This document shows, one piece after another, positions 16,309-23,853 of a DNA stretch of 57,266 nucleotides; the stretch's first letter is position 1; the number at the start of each line of letters is the position of its first letter. The stretch comes from an uncultured bacterium (GTDB lineage: Bacteria; Gemmatimonadota; Gemmatimonadetes; Longimicrobiales; RSA9): the NCBI GenBank assembly GCA_937889645.1, contig CALBZE010000058.1, positions 1-57,266 on the forward strand, given 5' to 3'. The notes under the pieces were generated by a model, which searched no databases, was not told where the DNA came from, and was given only the letters and a program-made list of their open reading frames with translations. A program made the position numbers and the translations under genes.

Positions 16309-17748
16309 CTACGTGTCCTGCTGCTGCCGCGCCGGCGGCGACATCGCTGCGGCCGCCAACGCGCACGCACAAAGAAAACCGATGTACTGCGTAAATGGCG
16401 CGTAGTAGTCGAACGCGTTGTCCGTCGCCGCAATGAACACCCACGCCACGATCGACGCGAAGGCCGGCATCGCGAACTCCCTGGCCAGCGGGTCGTCGTG
16501 GCGGCCCGCCTGCAGCACACCGCCGAGCCAGACCAGGATCGCGATCGCGAAGAGCGCCGAGCCCACGAGCCCGGTTTCGATCAGCAGGCGGAGGTACTCA
16601 TTGTGGATCACGCCGCCCATCGCGCCCTGGAACGCCTCGATCAGAAACAGAGTCGAGGCCCCGAGCCCGTTTCCGACGATCGGGCTCGCGAGGAACGTCC
16701 GGAACAGGACCGGCCAGATGATCTGCCGCCCTTGCCAGTTGACGGACTCCCAGAACGCGGTCGGATCCGTCAGCAGCCTCCACAGCTCGGAGGCGGTCGG
16801 AATGTAGCCGAGCGACCGTTCGAGCGCCACCGGAATCAGCACCGTGGCGAGCGAGCCGCCGATGATCCCGGCGGCCACGACCGCGCGTGTGTTCCGTGCG
16901 ACGAGCGCGGCGTACAGGGCGGCGCCGCCGAGCCCGGCCATCCCGGCCAGGAGCGTGATGCGCGTGAGCGTGAGCGCCATCCAGATGCCGAAGACCCCGC
17001 ACAGCACGAGGTACCGCAGCTGCCCCCGCACGGAGTACCGCGTGAAGGCGATCAACGTCATCACGAGCAGGTAGAACGAGAACGGATTCTCGTGGGCGCC
17101 GACGCCGTGGACACGGACCCGGCCGGCTATGTCGACCTCGTACCCTCCGGCCAGGACGTAGATCGGGTTCAGTACGAGCGCGATCGCGATCGCGCCGTAG
17201 AGCGCCCAATCGGTCAGACGCTCCAGCTCCTCCCGCGAGCGCGCCAGCGTGAGCACCGCCACGAATACCATGAACGGGTACGCCAGCTTGAAGAGGAGCC
17301 TCACGCCGTCCACGCGTGCGGGTGTGAAGACCAGCGTCGCCCCGGCGAAGACCAGAAAAACCACGTACCACCGCCCGTACCTGCCGAGTGCGTGGCGGAT
17401 CATGTCCCGCTCGACGACGGCCAGCGCACCGAGCCCCGCCACCACGCCGATCAGGCGGATCCCGTTCATGTCCAGCCCGCCGAGCCCGGGGAGCAGCGCC
17501 TTGAAGCCGCCGGTCATGAACGACAGGTCGAACGGGCCGAGCGCGAGCATCACTCCCAGGAGCAGCTTCGGCCGGAGGAGCAGCAGGCACAGGATCGCGC
17601 CACCCACGACCGCGCCCGTGGCGAACCACGGGTCGTCCACGAGGACGTACGATGCCGCGATGCAGACCGCCACGGCGCCGACGACCGCGGCGGCTCCGCG
17701 CGCCCGGCCGACCCAGCCCGCGCCAAGGGTAGACGCGTTTGCGCTCAT
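16309..17748 (-). CDS. O-antigen ligase/polymerase family membrane protein (Wzy/WaaL-like)
   Basis: A 479-aa protein with about 11-12 hydrophobic segments and the Wzy_C/O-antigen ligase signature region with GVGAHENPFSFYLLVMTLI, the polar loop with NWQGRQIIWPVLFRTFLASP, and VGNGLGASTLFLIEAF followed by GGVIHNEYLRLLIETGLVG. The H-N-E-Y-L-R-L-L-x-E-T-G-L-V-G block is the typical conserved Wzy_C loop. In an operon with flippase, Wzc and Wza it most likely polymerises repeat units rather than ligating to lipid A. Its ATG (17748-17746) shares one base with the stop of a small upstream reading frame (TGATG). Confidence 0.88.
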   Translation of the reverse strand: MSANASTLGAGWVGRARGAAAVVGAVAVCIAASYVLVDDPWFATGAVVGGAILCLLLLRPKLLLGVMLALGPFDLSFMTGGFKALLPGLGGLDMNGIRLIGVVAGLGALAVVERDMIRHALGRYGRWYVVFLVFAGATLVFTPARVDGVRLLFKLAYPFMVFVAVLTLARSREELERLTDWALYGAIAIALVLNPIYVLAGGYEVDIAGRVRVHGVGAHENPFSFYLLVMTLIAFTRYSVRGQLRYLVLCGVFGIWMALTLTRITLLAGMAGLGGAALYAALVARNTRAVVAAGIIGGSLATVLIPVALERSLGYIPTASELWRLLTDPTAFWESVNWQGRQIIWPVLFRTFLASPIVGNGLGASTLFLIEAFQGAMGGVIHNEYLRLLIETGLVGSALFAIAILVWLGGVLQAGRHDDPLAREFAMPAFASIVAWVFIAATDNAFDYYAPFTQYIGFLCACALAAAAMSPPARQQQDT

Positions 17749-17849
17749 CACGTTGACGCCACCGGCAGGTGCGGCTCGAGCCGCACCTCCATGAGGGGCG
17801 CGATCTCCATCAGGTTCGGGCGTGCGCCCAGGTAATCGACGAATCTCAC
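17748..17849 (-). CDS. Candidate 33-residue micro-ORF between glycosyltransferase and Wzy genes
   Basis: A GTG-started frame of 33 codons exactly fills the gap. Its GTG overlaps the glycosyltransferase stop (GTGA), and its TGA overlaps the Wzy ATG (TGATG). The product is acidic-to-neutral, with motifs RFVDYLGARPNLMEI and LMEVRLEPHLPVAST, no transmembrane helix and no known domain. The exact double overlap is what translational coupling would produce, and GAGATT-type spacing from the coding region upstream is possible but weak. It may encode a real peptide or simply be a coupling device carrying ribosomes to the next gene. A perfect palindrome (17767-17788) lies inside it. No function is claimed. 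Confidence 0.4.
   Translation of the reverse strand: MRFVDYLGARPNLMEIAPLMEVRLEPHLPVAST
17767..17788. repeat. Perfect 22-bp palindrome within the micro-ORF
   Basis: Arms aggtgcggctc (17767-17777) and gagccgcacct (17778-17788) are exact reverse complements with no spacer. In RNA it could form a strong hairpin just upstream of the Wzy start; as DNA it could be an operator. Confidence 0.6.
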
Positions 17850-19024
17850 CAGTTCGCCCGCTCTCGATCGTCGCAGACCCGGTCGAGCGCCGCCACCAGT
17901 TGCTCGGCACAGCGCCGGTCCGTGAACCGCTCAAGGAAACGCTCACGCCCCGCCCGGCCCATACACTCCCTGAGCGCGGCATCCGACGCGAGGGTCCGGA
18001 TCGCCGCCGCGAGGGCCGCCGGGTCGCCCGGGGGAACGATCAGCCCCGTCTCGCCCTCCAGAACGGCGTCGGGCACGGCGCCGACCGGCGTGCTCACCAC
18101 CGGCAGCCCGGCAGCCATCGCCTCCAGGATCACGAGCGGCAGGCCTTCGGCCTGAATCCCCGGGAAGACGAAGATGTCCGCCTCCCGCAGGAACGTCCGC
18201 TTCGCCTCGCCGGAAACGACGCCAGGGAACGAGACGACGGACTCCAGCCCCTCCCGGGCGACCAGCTCCATGGCATCCGCGCGCTCCTCGTCCGAGACCC
18301 AGGAGCCCGCGAACGCGAAGCGCAGATCGGGGCCGTCCTCCCGCAACAGCGCCGCCGCGCGCAGCAGCTCGATGAACCCCTTCGGCCGGAAGAGCGCCCC
18401 GAGGTACGCAACCGTGAGCGGCCGGCGATCCGCCGCGCCCTCGCCCTTCGGTCCACCCCCGGACCCGCGCTCCGGGATCCCCTCCGGGAACGGATCGGCG
18501 ATCCCGTTCGGCGCGACGTGCACCCGTTCCGCGGGGACCAGCCCGTCGTAAATCCCGCGCAACCCTTCCCCGAGCACGAGCGCGCCGCTCAGCCAGCGCG
18601 ACGTCCGGCGCACGACCCACCGGAACGGCGGGCGCGCCGTCTCATAGAACTCCCGGAAGTGGCTCCCGTGCAGGTGCGTCACGACCCGGCTGCCGAGGGT
18701 GCGCGCGATCGCGATGAGCACCGCATCGCGCAGGTACGCCCACTCGTTCTGCGAGACCTCGACGTAGACGACGTCGGGCCGATGGCGCGCGACGAGCCAG
18801 GCGAGGCCGCACGCGTGGCGGAGCGCGAGGAGCACGTTCCCGAGGTCCAGGCGCCCCATGTTCTCGAGCCCGCGCCGGTCGGCGGTGTCGAGGTGGAGAA
18901 CCTCGTACGCGGCCGCGAGCACCGGCGAGCGGAGCAGCATCTCCGTGAACACCGCCATCCCCTGGAACGGCGGCGGCGTCGGGCCGATGATCAGGACCTT
19001 CCTGCGACGTCGCTCTCCACCCAT
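17846..19024 (-). CDS. Family 4 glycosyltransferase (GT-B)
   Basis: A 392-aa retaining glycosyltransferase. The N-terminal domain has VLIIGPTPPPFQGMAVFTEM and VVTHLHGSHFREF. The C-terminal donor domain has HVAPNGIADPFPEG, LTVAYLGALFRPKGFIELLR and the E-x7-E region FPGIQAEGLPLVILEAMAAG followed by LPVVSTPVGAVPD. These are the standard GT4 landmarks, so a nucleotide-sugar-dependent transfer to a lipid-linked glycan on the inner face of the membrane is expected. ATG 19024 is preceded by CGAGGCG; in-frame codons further upstream run into the flippase gene. The gap to that gene is 13 bp. Sugar specificity unknown. Confidence 0.9.
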   Translation of the reverse strand: MGGERRRRKVLIIGPTPPPFQGMAVFTEMLLRSPVLAAAYEVLHLDTADRRGLENMGRLDLGNVLLALRHACGLAWLVARHRPDVVYVEVSQNEWAYLRDAVLIAIARTLGSRVVTHLHGSHFREFYETARPPFRWVVRRTSRWLSGALVLGEGLRGIYDGLVPAERVHVAPNGIADPFPEGIPERGSGGGPKGEGAADRRPLTVAYLGALFRPKGFIELLRAAALLREDGPDLRFAFAGSWVSDEERADAMELVAREGLESVVSFPGVVSGEAKRTFLREADIFVFPGIQAEGLPLVILEAMAAGLPVVSTPVGAVPDAVLEGETGLIVPPGDPAALAAAIRTLASDAALRECMGRAGRERFLERFTDRRCAEQLVAALDRVCDDRERANW

Positions 19025-19037
19025 GACACGCCTCGGC

Positions 19038-20570
19038 TCATCGGTCCCCGGCGAGCCGCAGCGCGCCCGCGAGCCGCGCGCGGTCCTCACCGGAGAGCCC
19101 GAGTCGCCACGCCGCAGCGGCCAGAACCCCGAGCACGGCGACGAGCATCGCGGCGCGCACGCCTACCCCCGCCGCCCCCCATTCCAACGCCACCGCGGCC
19201 GCGAGCGCCGCCGCCACGAACGCAGCCATCCGCCACACCCCCGCGCCCCCCAGCATGCGCGGCGACAGCCCGGCGAGCCGCCCGGCCGCCCAGAAGAGGA
19301 GCGCCGCGTCCAGCGTGATCCGGACCGTCCACGAGAGCGCCGCTCCGACGATACCCCACCGCCCCACCAACGCCCACACCAGTGCCGCATGGATCGGCAG
19401 CTCGAGCAGGTGGAACTTGGCGGCGACGTCCGCCCGCCCCACCCCCTGCAGCACCGTGTACGGCACCTGCGCCACCGCGTTGACCGCGATCCCGACCGTG
19501 AGGATGACGAGCGCCCAGGCGCTCTGCGCCGCGAATTCCGGCCCCAGCCACCACCCGAGCAGGACCGATGCGCCGCCGATCATCACCACGGCGAACGGCG
19601 CCATCATGAGGAGGACCACCTTGACCGACAGGCTCGCCAGCCGACGGATTCGGTCCCACTGCGCCTGCCCACCCAGCGCGCTGAGCGCCGGGAACAGCGC
19701 CCCCACCACGCTCGCCGGGAGGATCGCCAGCCGGTTCACGACCTCGTACGGCGCGGCGTAGTACGCCACTGCGGACATCGACACGAGGACCCCGAGCAGG
19801 AGCCGATCGAGGTAGACCAGGATCGGCGATACGACACTCGACAGGCTGACCCAGCCGCCGTACCCGGCCAGCTCGCGGACCCGGCCGCGCCGCAGCGCCG
19901 GCCCCTGCCGCAGCGCCGGCACCGCGCGGTAGGCAAGCGCCCAGAACGCCGCGAGCGTGGCGGCGCGCGCGCCCACCAGGACCGCCATCACCCCCGGCAG
20001 CGCCCACTCCGCCGCGATCGCGACCAGCGGCAGCAGGTAGTTCGCGATCGTCGACGGAACCCGCACCGCGCTGATCAGGTCGAACCGCTGCGCGGCCTCG
20101 AGCACGCCGCGCCACGCGGCCGCCACGATCACGATCGGCAGCCCCGCGGCGAGCCACAGGAACGCCGCCCGCGCCTCGCCAACCAGCTCCGGTGGGATCT
20201 TCAGCGCGCCCTCGACCAGGAACGGCGTCGCCACGGCGAGCCCGATCCCGCACAGCACCCCGAACACCGCCTGGAGCGCCGTCGCCGTCCAGGCCGTCTC
20301 GACCGCCGCCCGCACGTCCCCGGCGCCGAGCGCCTCCGCGACGAATTTCGTCGTCGCGCGCCCTACGCCCAGCTCCCCGAGGTACGCGATCACCATCCAC
20401 GCGATCGCCAGGATCCCGAACCGCTCCTCCCCGAGCCCCCGCATCACCGCCGGGATCGCGGCGACGGCGACGAGCATCGGCGCACCCAGCCCGAACAGGT
20501 TCAGGAGCGTGTTGCGCGCGAGGAGCCGCCCCCGCACCTCCGCCGCCGTCGACTCGGCTGGACGGCTCAT
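19038..20570 (-). CDS. wzx: Polysaccharide flippase (Wzx-like, MOP/MATE superfamily)
   Basis: A 510-aa integral membrane protein with about 12-14 hydrophobic helices. It starts LLARNTLLNLFGLGAP, the usual N-terminus of oligosaccharide flippases. It includes ELGVGRATTKFVAEALG, a central region WVSLSSVVSPILVYLDRLLLG and the pattern YYAAPYEVVNRL, all typical of Wzx/RfbX-type transporters. It should carry undecaprenyl-pyrophosphate-linked repeat units across the inner membrane. ATG 20570 overlaps the stop of the upstream fusion gene (ATGA) and is preceded by GGGG. The C-terminal 80 residues are rich in Ala/Val/Leu and Arg. Confidence 0.9.
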   Translation of the reverse strand: MSRPAESTAAEVRGRLLARNTLLNLFGLGAPMLVAVAAIPAVMRGLGEERFGILAIAWMVIAYLGELGVGRATTKFVAEALGAGDVRAAVETAWTATALQAVFGVLCGIGLAVATPFLVEGALKIPPELVGEARAAFLWLAAGLPIVIVAAAWRGVLEAAQRFDLISAVRVPSTIANYLLPLVAIAAEWALPGVMAVLVGARAATLAAFWALAYRAVPALRQGPALRRGRVRELAGYGGWVSLSSVVSPILVYLDRLLLGVLVSMSAVAYYAAPYEVVNRLAILPASVVGALFPALSALGGQAQWDRIRRLASLSVKVVLLMMAPFAVVMIGGASVLLGWWLGPEFAAQSAWALVILTVGIAVNAVAQVPYTVLQGVGRADVAAKFHLLELPIHAALVWALVGRWGIVGAALSWTVRITLDAALLFWAAGRLAGLSPRMLGGAGVWRMAAFVAAALAAAVALEWGAAGVGVRAAMLVAVLGVLAAAAWRLGLSGEDRARLAGALRLAGDR

Positions 20571-22996
20571 CCCCAGGAATTCGCCGCGTCGGACGCCCCG
20601 GCCCGGGCGTCCAGGTACGCCGCCAACGCCTCGATCACCGCCTCCACGCCCGCCACACCGTTGACGGTGATCCGCACGTGGCCGACGCCATGGAAGTACG
20701 CGGTGCGGTCCCGGACCTGGATGTTGCGCGCGGCGAGCGCCTCGATCAGCCCCGCGGCGTCGTCCCAACGGATCAGGACGAAATTCGCCTCCGACGGGTA
20801 CGCCTCGATCCCGCGCTCCTCCAGGAACGCGTAGAGCCGCGCCTTCGCGTCGCGGACCTCGTCGAGGTACGCCCGCAGCGACTCGGCATCCTCGAGCGAC
20901 GCCACGGCCGCCGCCTTCGCCAGCATCGTCACGCTCTTCGGGTTGTGCACCCGACGCAGCGCCTCCAGCACCGGCCGCGAGCCGACCAGGTAGCCGAGCC
21001 GCAGCCCCGCCAGCCCGAACGCCTTCGAGAACGTGCGCGCCACCAGCAGCGCCGACGACGTCGTCGCACGATCGGCGATCGTCTTGCCGCAGAACTCGTA
21101 GTACGCCTCGTCGACGACGAGCACCGCGCCCACCTCCTCGCACCGCCGCAGCACCCGGTCGAGCGGCCCCCCGTCGAGTGCGTAGCCGATCGGGTTGTTC
21201 GGGTTCGTCAGGTACACGACGCGCGGCGCCTCGCGGCCGATCCGATCGACCAGCGCATCGACGGGGAACGCGCCCTTCCCCGGGTACTCGAACGACGCCG
21301 TCGTCCCGCCGTGCTGCTCGACGACCGCGCGGAAGTTGTCGTACGTCGGCGTGACGATCAGGACCCGGTCGCCTTCGCGCACCAGCGCCCGCGCGATCAG
21401 CTCGAGCCCCGAGTCCGAGCCGTGCACCAGGAGCACGTGTTCGACGGGCACGCCCGCGTACGCCGCGACCCGCTCCTCCGCCTCGGACGTCGACGCCTCC
21501 GGGTACCAGCACAGGTACGGGTCGCTGTCGATCAGACGGTGCAGCGCCTCACGCACCCGCGGCGAGGGGACGCGGTCGGCTTCGTTCCAGTCCAGCTTGT
21601 GCGCGGTCTCGCCGCGGCGCGCCGCAGCCCACGCCTGCTGCGTCGAGATCCGGTACGCCTCCCGCTCCTCGACCGCCCGCGTCCCGGCCTTCCGCAGGAT
21701 CGGCGGCGTCTTGCCGTCGGAGTTCGTCAGGAACCGGTCCGTCACCTCGACGTCCAGCGCGACGCCCGGGCCGATCCGCGCTCGCAGCTCCTCCGCGACC
21801 CGCGAGCGGATCGCATCCAACCCCGCGACGCCCGCCCGCGGCGCGATCTTCGCCACCACCTCGGTGCGTCCGTACTGCACGAGCTGGAAGCGGAGGATCT
21901 CGGCGTACTTCCGGAACAGCGTGTAGAAGTTGACCGACGGAAGCCGCCGCCCGTCCGGCGTCACGATGCACTCGTCCTTACGCCCGACGACCGTCTCGAC
22001 CAGCGGCATGTTCCGCCCGCACGAGCACGTTCGGCCTTCGCTCAGCAGCCGGACCACATCGCCGGTCTCGTACCGGATGAACGGCATGACCGGGTTGTGG
22101 AAGCTCGTCGCCACCAGCCGGTACTCCCCGTCCGGCAGGTCGTCCGACGGCAGGAACTCCGGGAAGCCGTACTCCCAGTTGATGTGCATCCCCTCGTGCG
22201 CCTCGCACTCGGTGATCACCATCACCGGCTCGGTCATCCCGTACCAGTTGAAGACCTTGTTCCCGAACGTCCGCTCGATCGTCTCGCGCTCGGTGGGGAG
22301 CAGCGTCTCCGAGGAGGTGAAGATGCCGCGCAGCGCGTGGAACTTCTCCCGCACCGGGTACGCATACTCCGCGAGCACCGTGACCGACGACGGGTACGCC
22401 TTGATGTAGAGCGGCCGGAACTTAAGGATCTCTTCGATGTAGCGCTCGCACGTCTCGGGCGACAGGTGGTAGGCCGAGAAGTAGAGCGTGTTCTGCGCGC
22501 GGTCGAAGCGCCACAGCGGCTCGCGCTCGGATTCCGGCACGTAGCTCCGCAGCGCGACCATGCGGTCCCGCCACCGGTACCCCGCCCACGACCAGTGCCG
22601 GAAGATGCACCCGGTGTCGAAGGCGACGTACCCCTCGTTCAGCCGCATCTTCATCGGCTCGCCGGTCGTCCCGCTCGTCGACGCCTCGATGCTGAAGCGG
22701 AGGAATCGGCGGTCGATCAGCGAATCCGCGTCCGCGCGGATCCGGTCCTTCGTCAGGATCGGCAAGCGCGCCAGGTCTTCCGGCCCGCGGAAGTCGACGC
22801 GCGGATCGAAGCCGATCGCGTCGAACGCCTCGCGGTAGTGTCGCGTCCCCTCGTACGCGCGCACCAGCGTCGTCCTGAGGTGCCGCTCGATGTACTCGCG
22901 GCGCCGCTCCTCCGGCCAATACGGCGTCCGGCTGAGGAAGCGCTTGTGGATGTTCCACCCGTGGAGGCGCGCCGCCGCCTTGATCGCCTTCTTCAT
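20567..22996 (-). CDS. Fusion protein: PaaK/CapK-like adenylate-forming enzyme plus HisC-like aminotransferase
   Basis: One 809-aa frame carries two enzymes. Residues 1-445 resemble phenylacetate-CoA ligase/CapK adenylation proteins: P-loop EASTSGTTGEP (104-114), FNWYGMTEP (249-257), RYETGDVV (308-315), a CxC pair (324, 326), and the C-terminal catalytic-type lysine K429 in NSDGKTPP. Residues 467-800 resemble histidinol-phosphate aminotransferase or threonine-phosphate decarboxylase (fold type I PLP): KLDWNEADRVPSPRVREAL (467-485), HGSDSGLELIARAL, YLTNPNNPIGYAL, VVDEAYYEF (D629, Y632) and the PLP lysine K658 in TFSKAFGLAGLRLGY. Both halves look complete. It overlaps the PHP gene upstream and the flippase gene downstream by ATGA. 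Separate PaaK-like and HisC-like proteins are known in surface-polysaccharide clusters; activation of an acid plus amine transfer for a glycan decoration is inference. Confidence 0.9.
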   Translation of the reverse strand: MKKAIKAAARLHGWNIHKRFLSRTPYWPEERRREYIERHLRTTLVRAYEGTRHYREAFDAIGFDPRVDFRGPEDLARLPILTKDRIRADADSLIDRRFLRFSIEASTSGTTGEPMKMRLNEGYVAFDTGCIFRHWSWAGYRWRDRMVALRSYVPESEREPLWRFDRAQNTLYFSAYHLSPETCERYIEEILKFRPLYIKAYPSSVTVLAEYAYPVREKFHALRGIFTSSETLLPTERETIERTFGNKVFNWYGMTEPVMVITECEAHEGMHINWEYGFPEFLPSDDLPDGEYRLVATSFHNPVMPFIRYETGDVVRLLSEGRTCSCGRNMPLVETVVGRKDECIVTPDGRRLPSVNFYTLFRKYAEILRFQLVQYGRTEVVAKIAPRAGVAGLDAIRSRVAEELRARIGPGVALDVEVTDRFLTNSDGKTPPILRKAGTRAVEEREAYRISTQQAWAAARRGETAHKLDWNEADRVPSPRVREALHRLIDSDPYLCWYPEASTSEAEERVAAYAGVPVEHVLLVHGSDSGLELIARALVREGDRVLIVTPTYDNFRAVVEQHGGTTASFEYPGKGAFPVDALVDRIGREAPRVVYLTNPNNPIGYALDGGPLDRVLRRCEEVGAVLVVDEAYYEFCGKTIADRATTSSALLVARTFSKAFGLAGLRLGYLVGSRPVLEALRRVHNPKSVTMLAKAAAVASLEDAESLRAYLDEVRDAKARLYAFLEERGIEAYPSEANFVLIRWDDAAGLIEALAARNIQVRDRTAYFHGVGHVRITVNGVAGVEAVIEALAAYLDARAGASDAANSWG

Positions 22997-23841
22997 CCGC
23001 CCCCGTACTTTTCCTCCAACGGCGCGAGCGTACGCTTCGCGATCCCGTTCAGGTACATCCGGTACAGCCGATTCGCCGCCGGCACCAGCGGCCGCGGCAC
23101 GCGGACGTACGGTTTGATCCTGTAGTAGAGCGGCGCGTACTTCCGCCCCGGCGATCCCGGCCGCTGCGGCACGCCGAGCACTCTGACGCCGCCGGGGCGT
23201 GCGAGGGCCCGCCGCAGGCTCGTCTCCACGTCCGTGTCGTAGGCGACGACGTTCACGCACTCGCCCACGTCCGCCTCGTAATGCGCGTCGCTCCCGCCCA
23301 CGACCGCGAGCCCCGACCCGAGCAGTTCCCGCGCACGCTCGTTCTCGTCGAGCGAGCACTTGGGGTTGAAGATCTCGAAGGCGAGCGGCGACGCCGTGTC
23401 CCTGGCGGCCAGCTCGCCGAGGACGACCGTCACCCCATCGTCGTCCTCCGCCCGGACCGCGGCGGACCCGTCCCGCAACACGCCATCACGGCGCCGGAAC
23501 GGATGCGGGAGCACGCAGATCCCGCCCTGCTCGTCGATCTCGCGCGCCGCCTCCGGCAGCGTGTCCGACCGGATCGCCTCCTCGAGGAAGAGCCCGATCA
23601 CGTGCGAACCGTCCGCAAGCGTCCGCTCCTCGCCCACCACGATCCGGAGCCCGACATCGCGCCGTTCGGCGAACCGCCGGACATCGAGCGCGCCGTCGAT
23701 CGTGTCGTGATCCGTGATCGCGACTACGTCGATCCCGCGCCGGCGCGCCGTACGCACCAGTCCGTCGACGGTGATGTGCCCGTCCGGCGAGGCGACGGTG
23801 TGGCAGTGCAGCTCGACGCGGAGCATGCGCGGCGGCGTCAT
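22993..23841 (-). CDS. PHP-domain metal-dependent phosphoesterase/hydrolase
   Basis: A 282-aa protein. PHP motifs are LHCHTVASPDGH (H12, H14), VAITDHDTIDGA (D44, H45, D46), VVGEERTL, CVLPHPFRRRDGV and VVGGSDAHYEADVG, a full set of metal ligands. A 60-residue basic C-terminal tail follows (KYAPLYYRIKPYVRVP). Relatives hydrolyse phosphate esters in small molecules, and several are found in polysaccharide clusters without proven substrate. ATG 23841 has GGAG upstream. It lies 12 bp after the double-oxidoreductase gene and overlaps the adenylation-aminotransferase gene by ATGA, so these three probably act in one pathway. It is not the CpsB-type phosphatase, which is encoded at 15516-16307. Confidence 0.85.
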   Translation of the reverse strand: MTPPRMLRVELHCHTVASPDGHITVDGLVRTARRRGIDVVAITDHDTIDGALDVRRFAERRDVGLRIVVGEERTLADGSHVIGLFLEEAIRSDTLPEAAREIDEQGGICVLPHPFRRRDGVLRDGSAAVRAEDDDGVTVVLGELAARDTASPLAFEIFNPKCSLDENERARELLGSGLAVVGGSDAHYEADVGECVNVVAYDTDVETSLRRALARPGGVRVLGVPQRPGSPGRKYAPLYYRIKPYVRVPRPLVPAANRLYRMYLNGIAKRTLAPLEEKYGGG

Positions 23842-23853
23842 CGCGGCTCCCGC

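Noticed and set aside
20571..21512. Extension of the flippase frame into the aminotransferase domain
   Set aside because: Out-of-frame reading of the fusion gene; the flippase N-terminus and ATGA overlap place the start at 20570.
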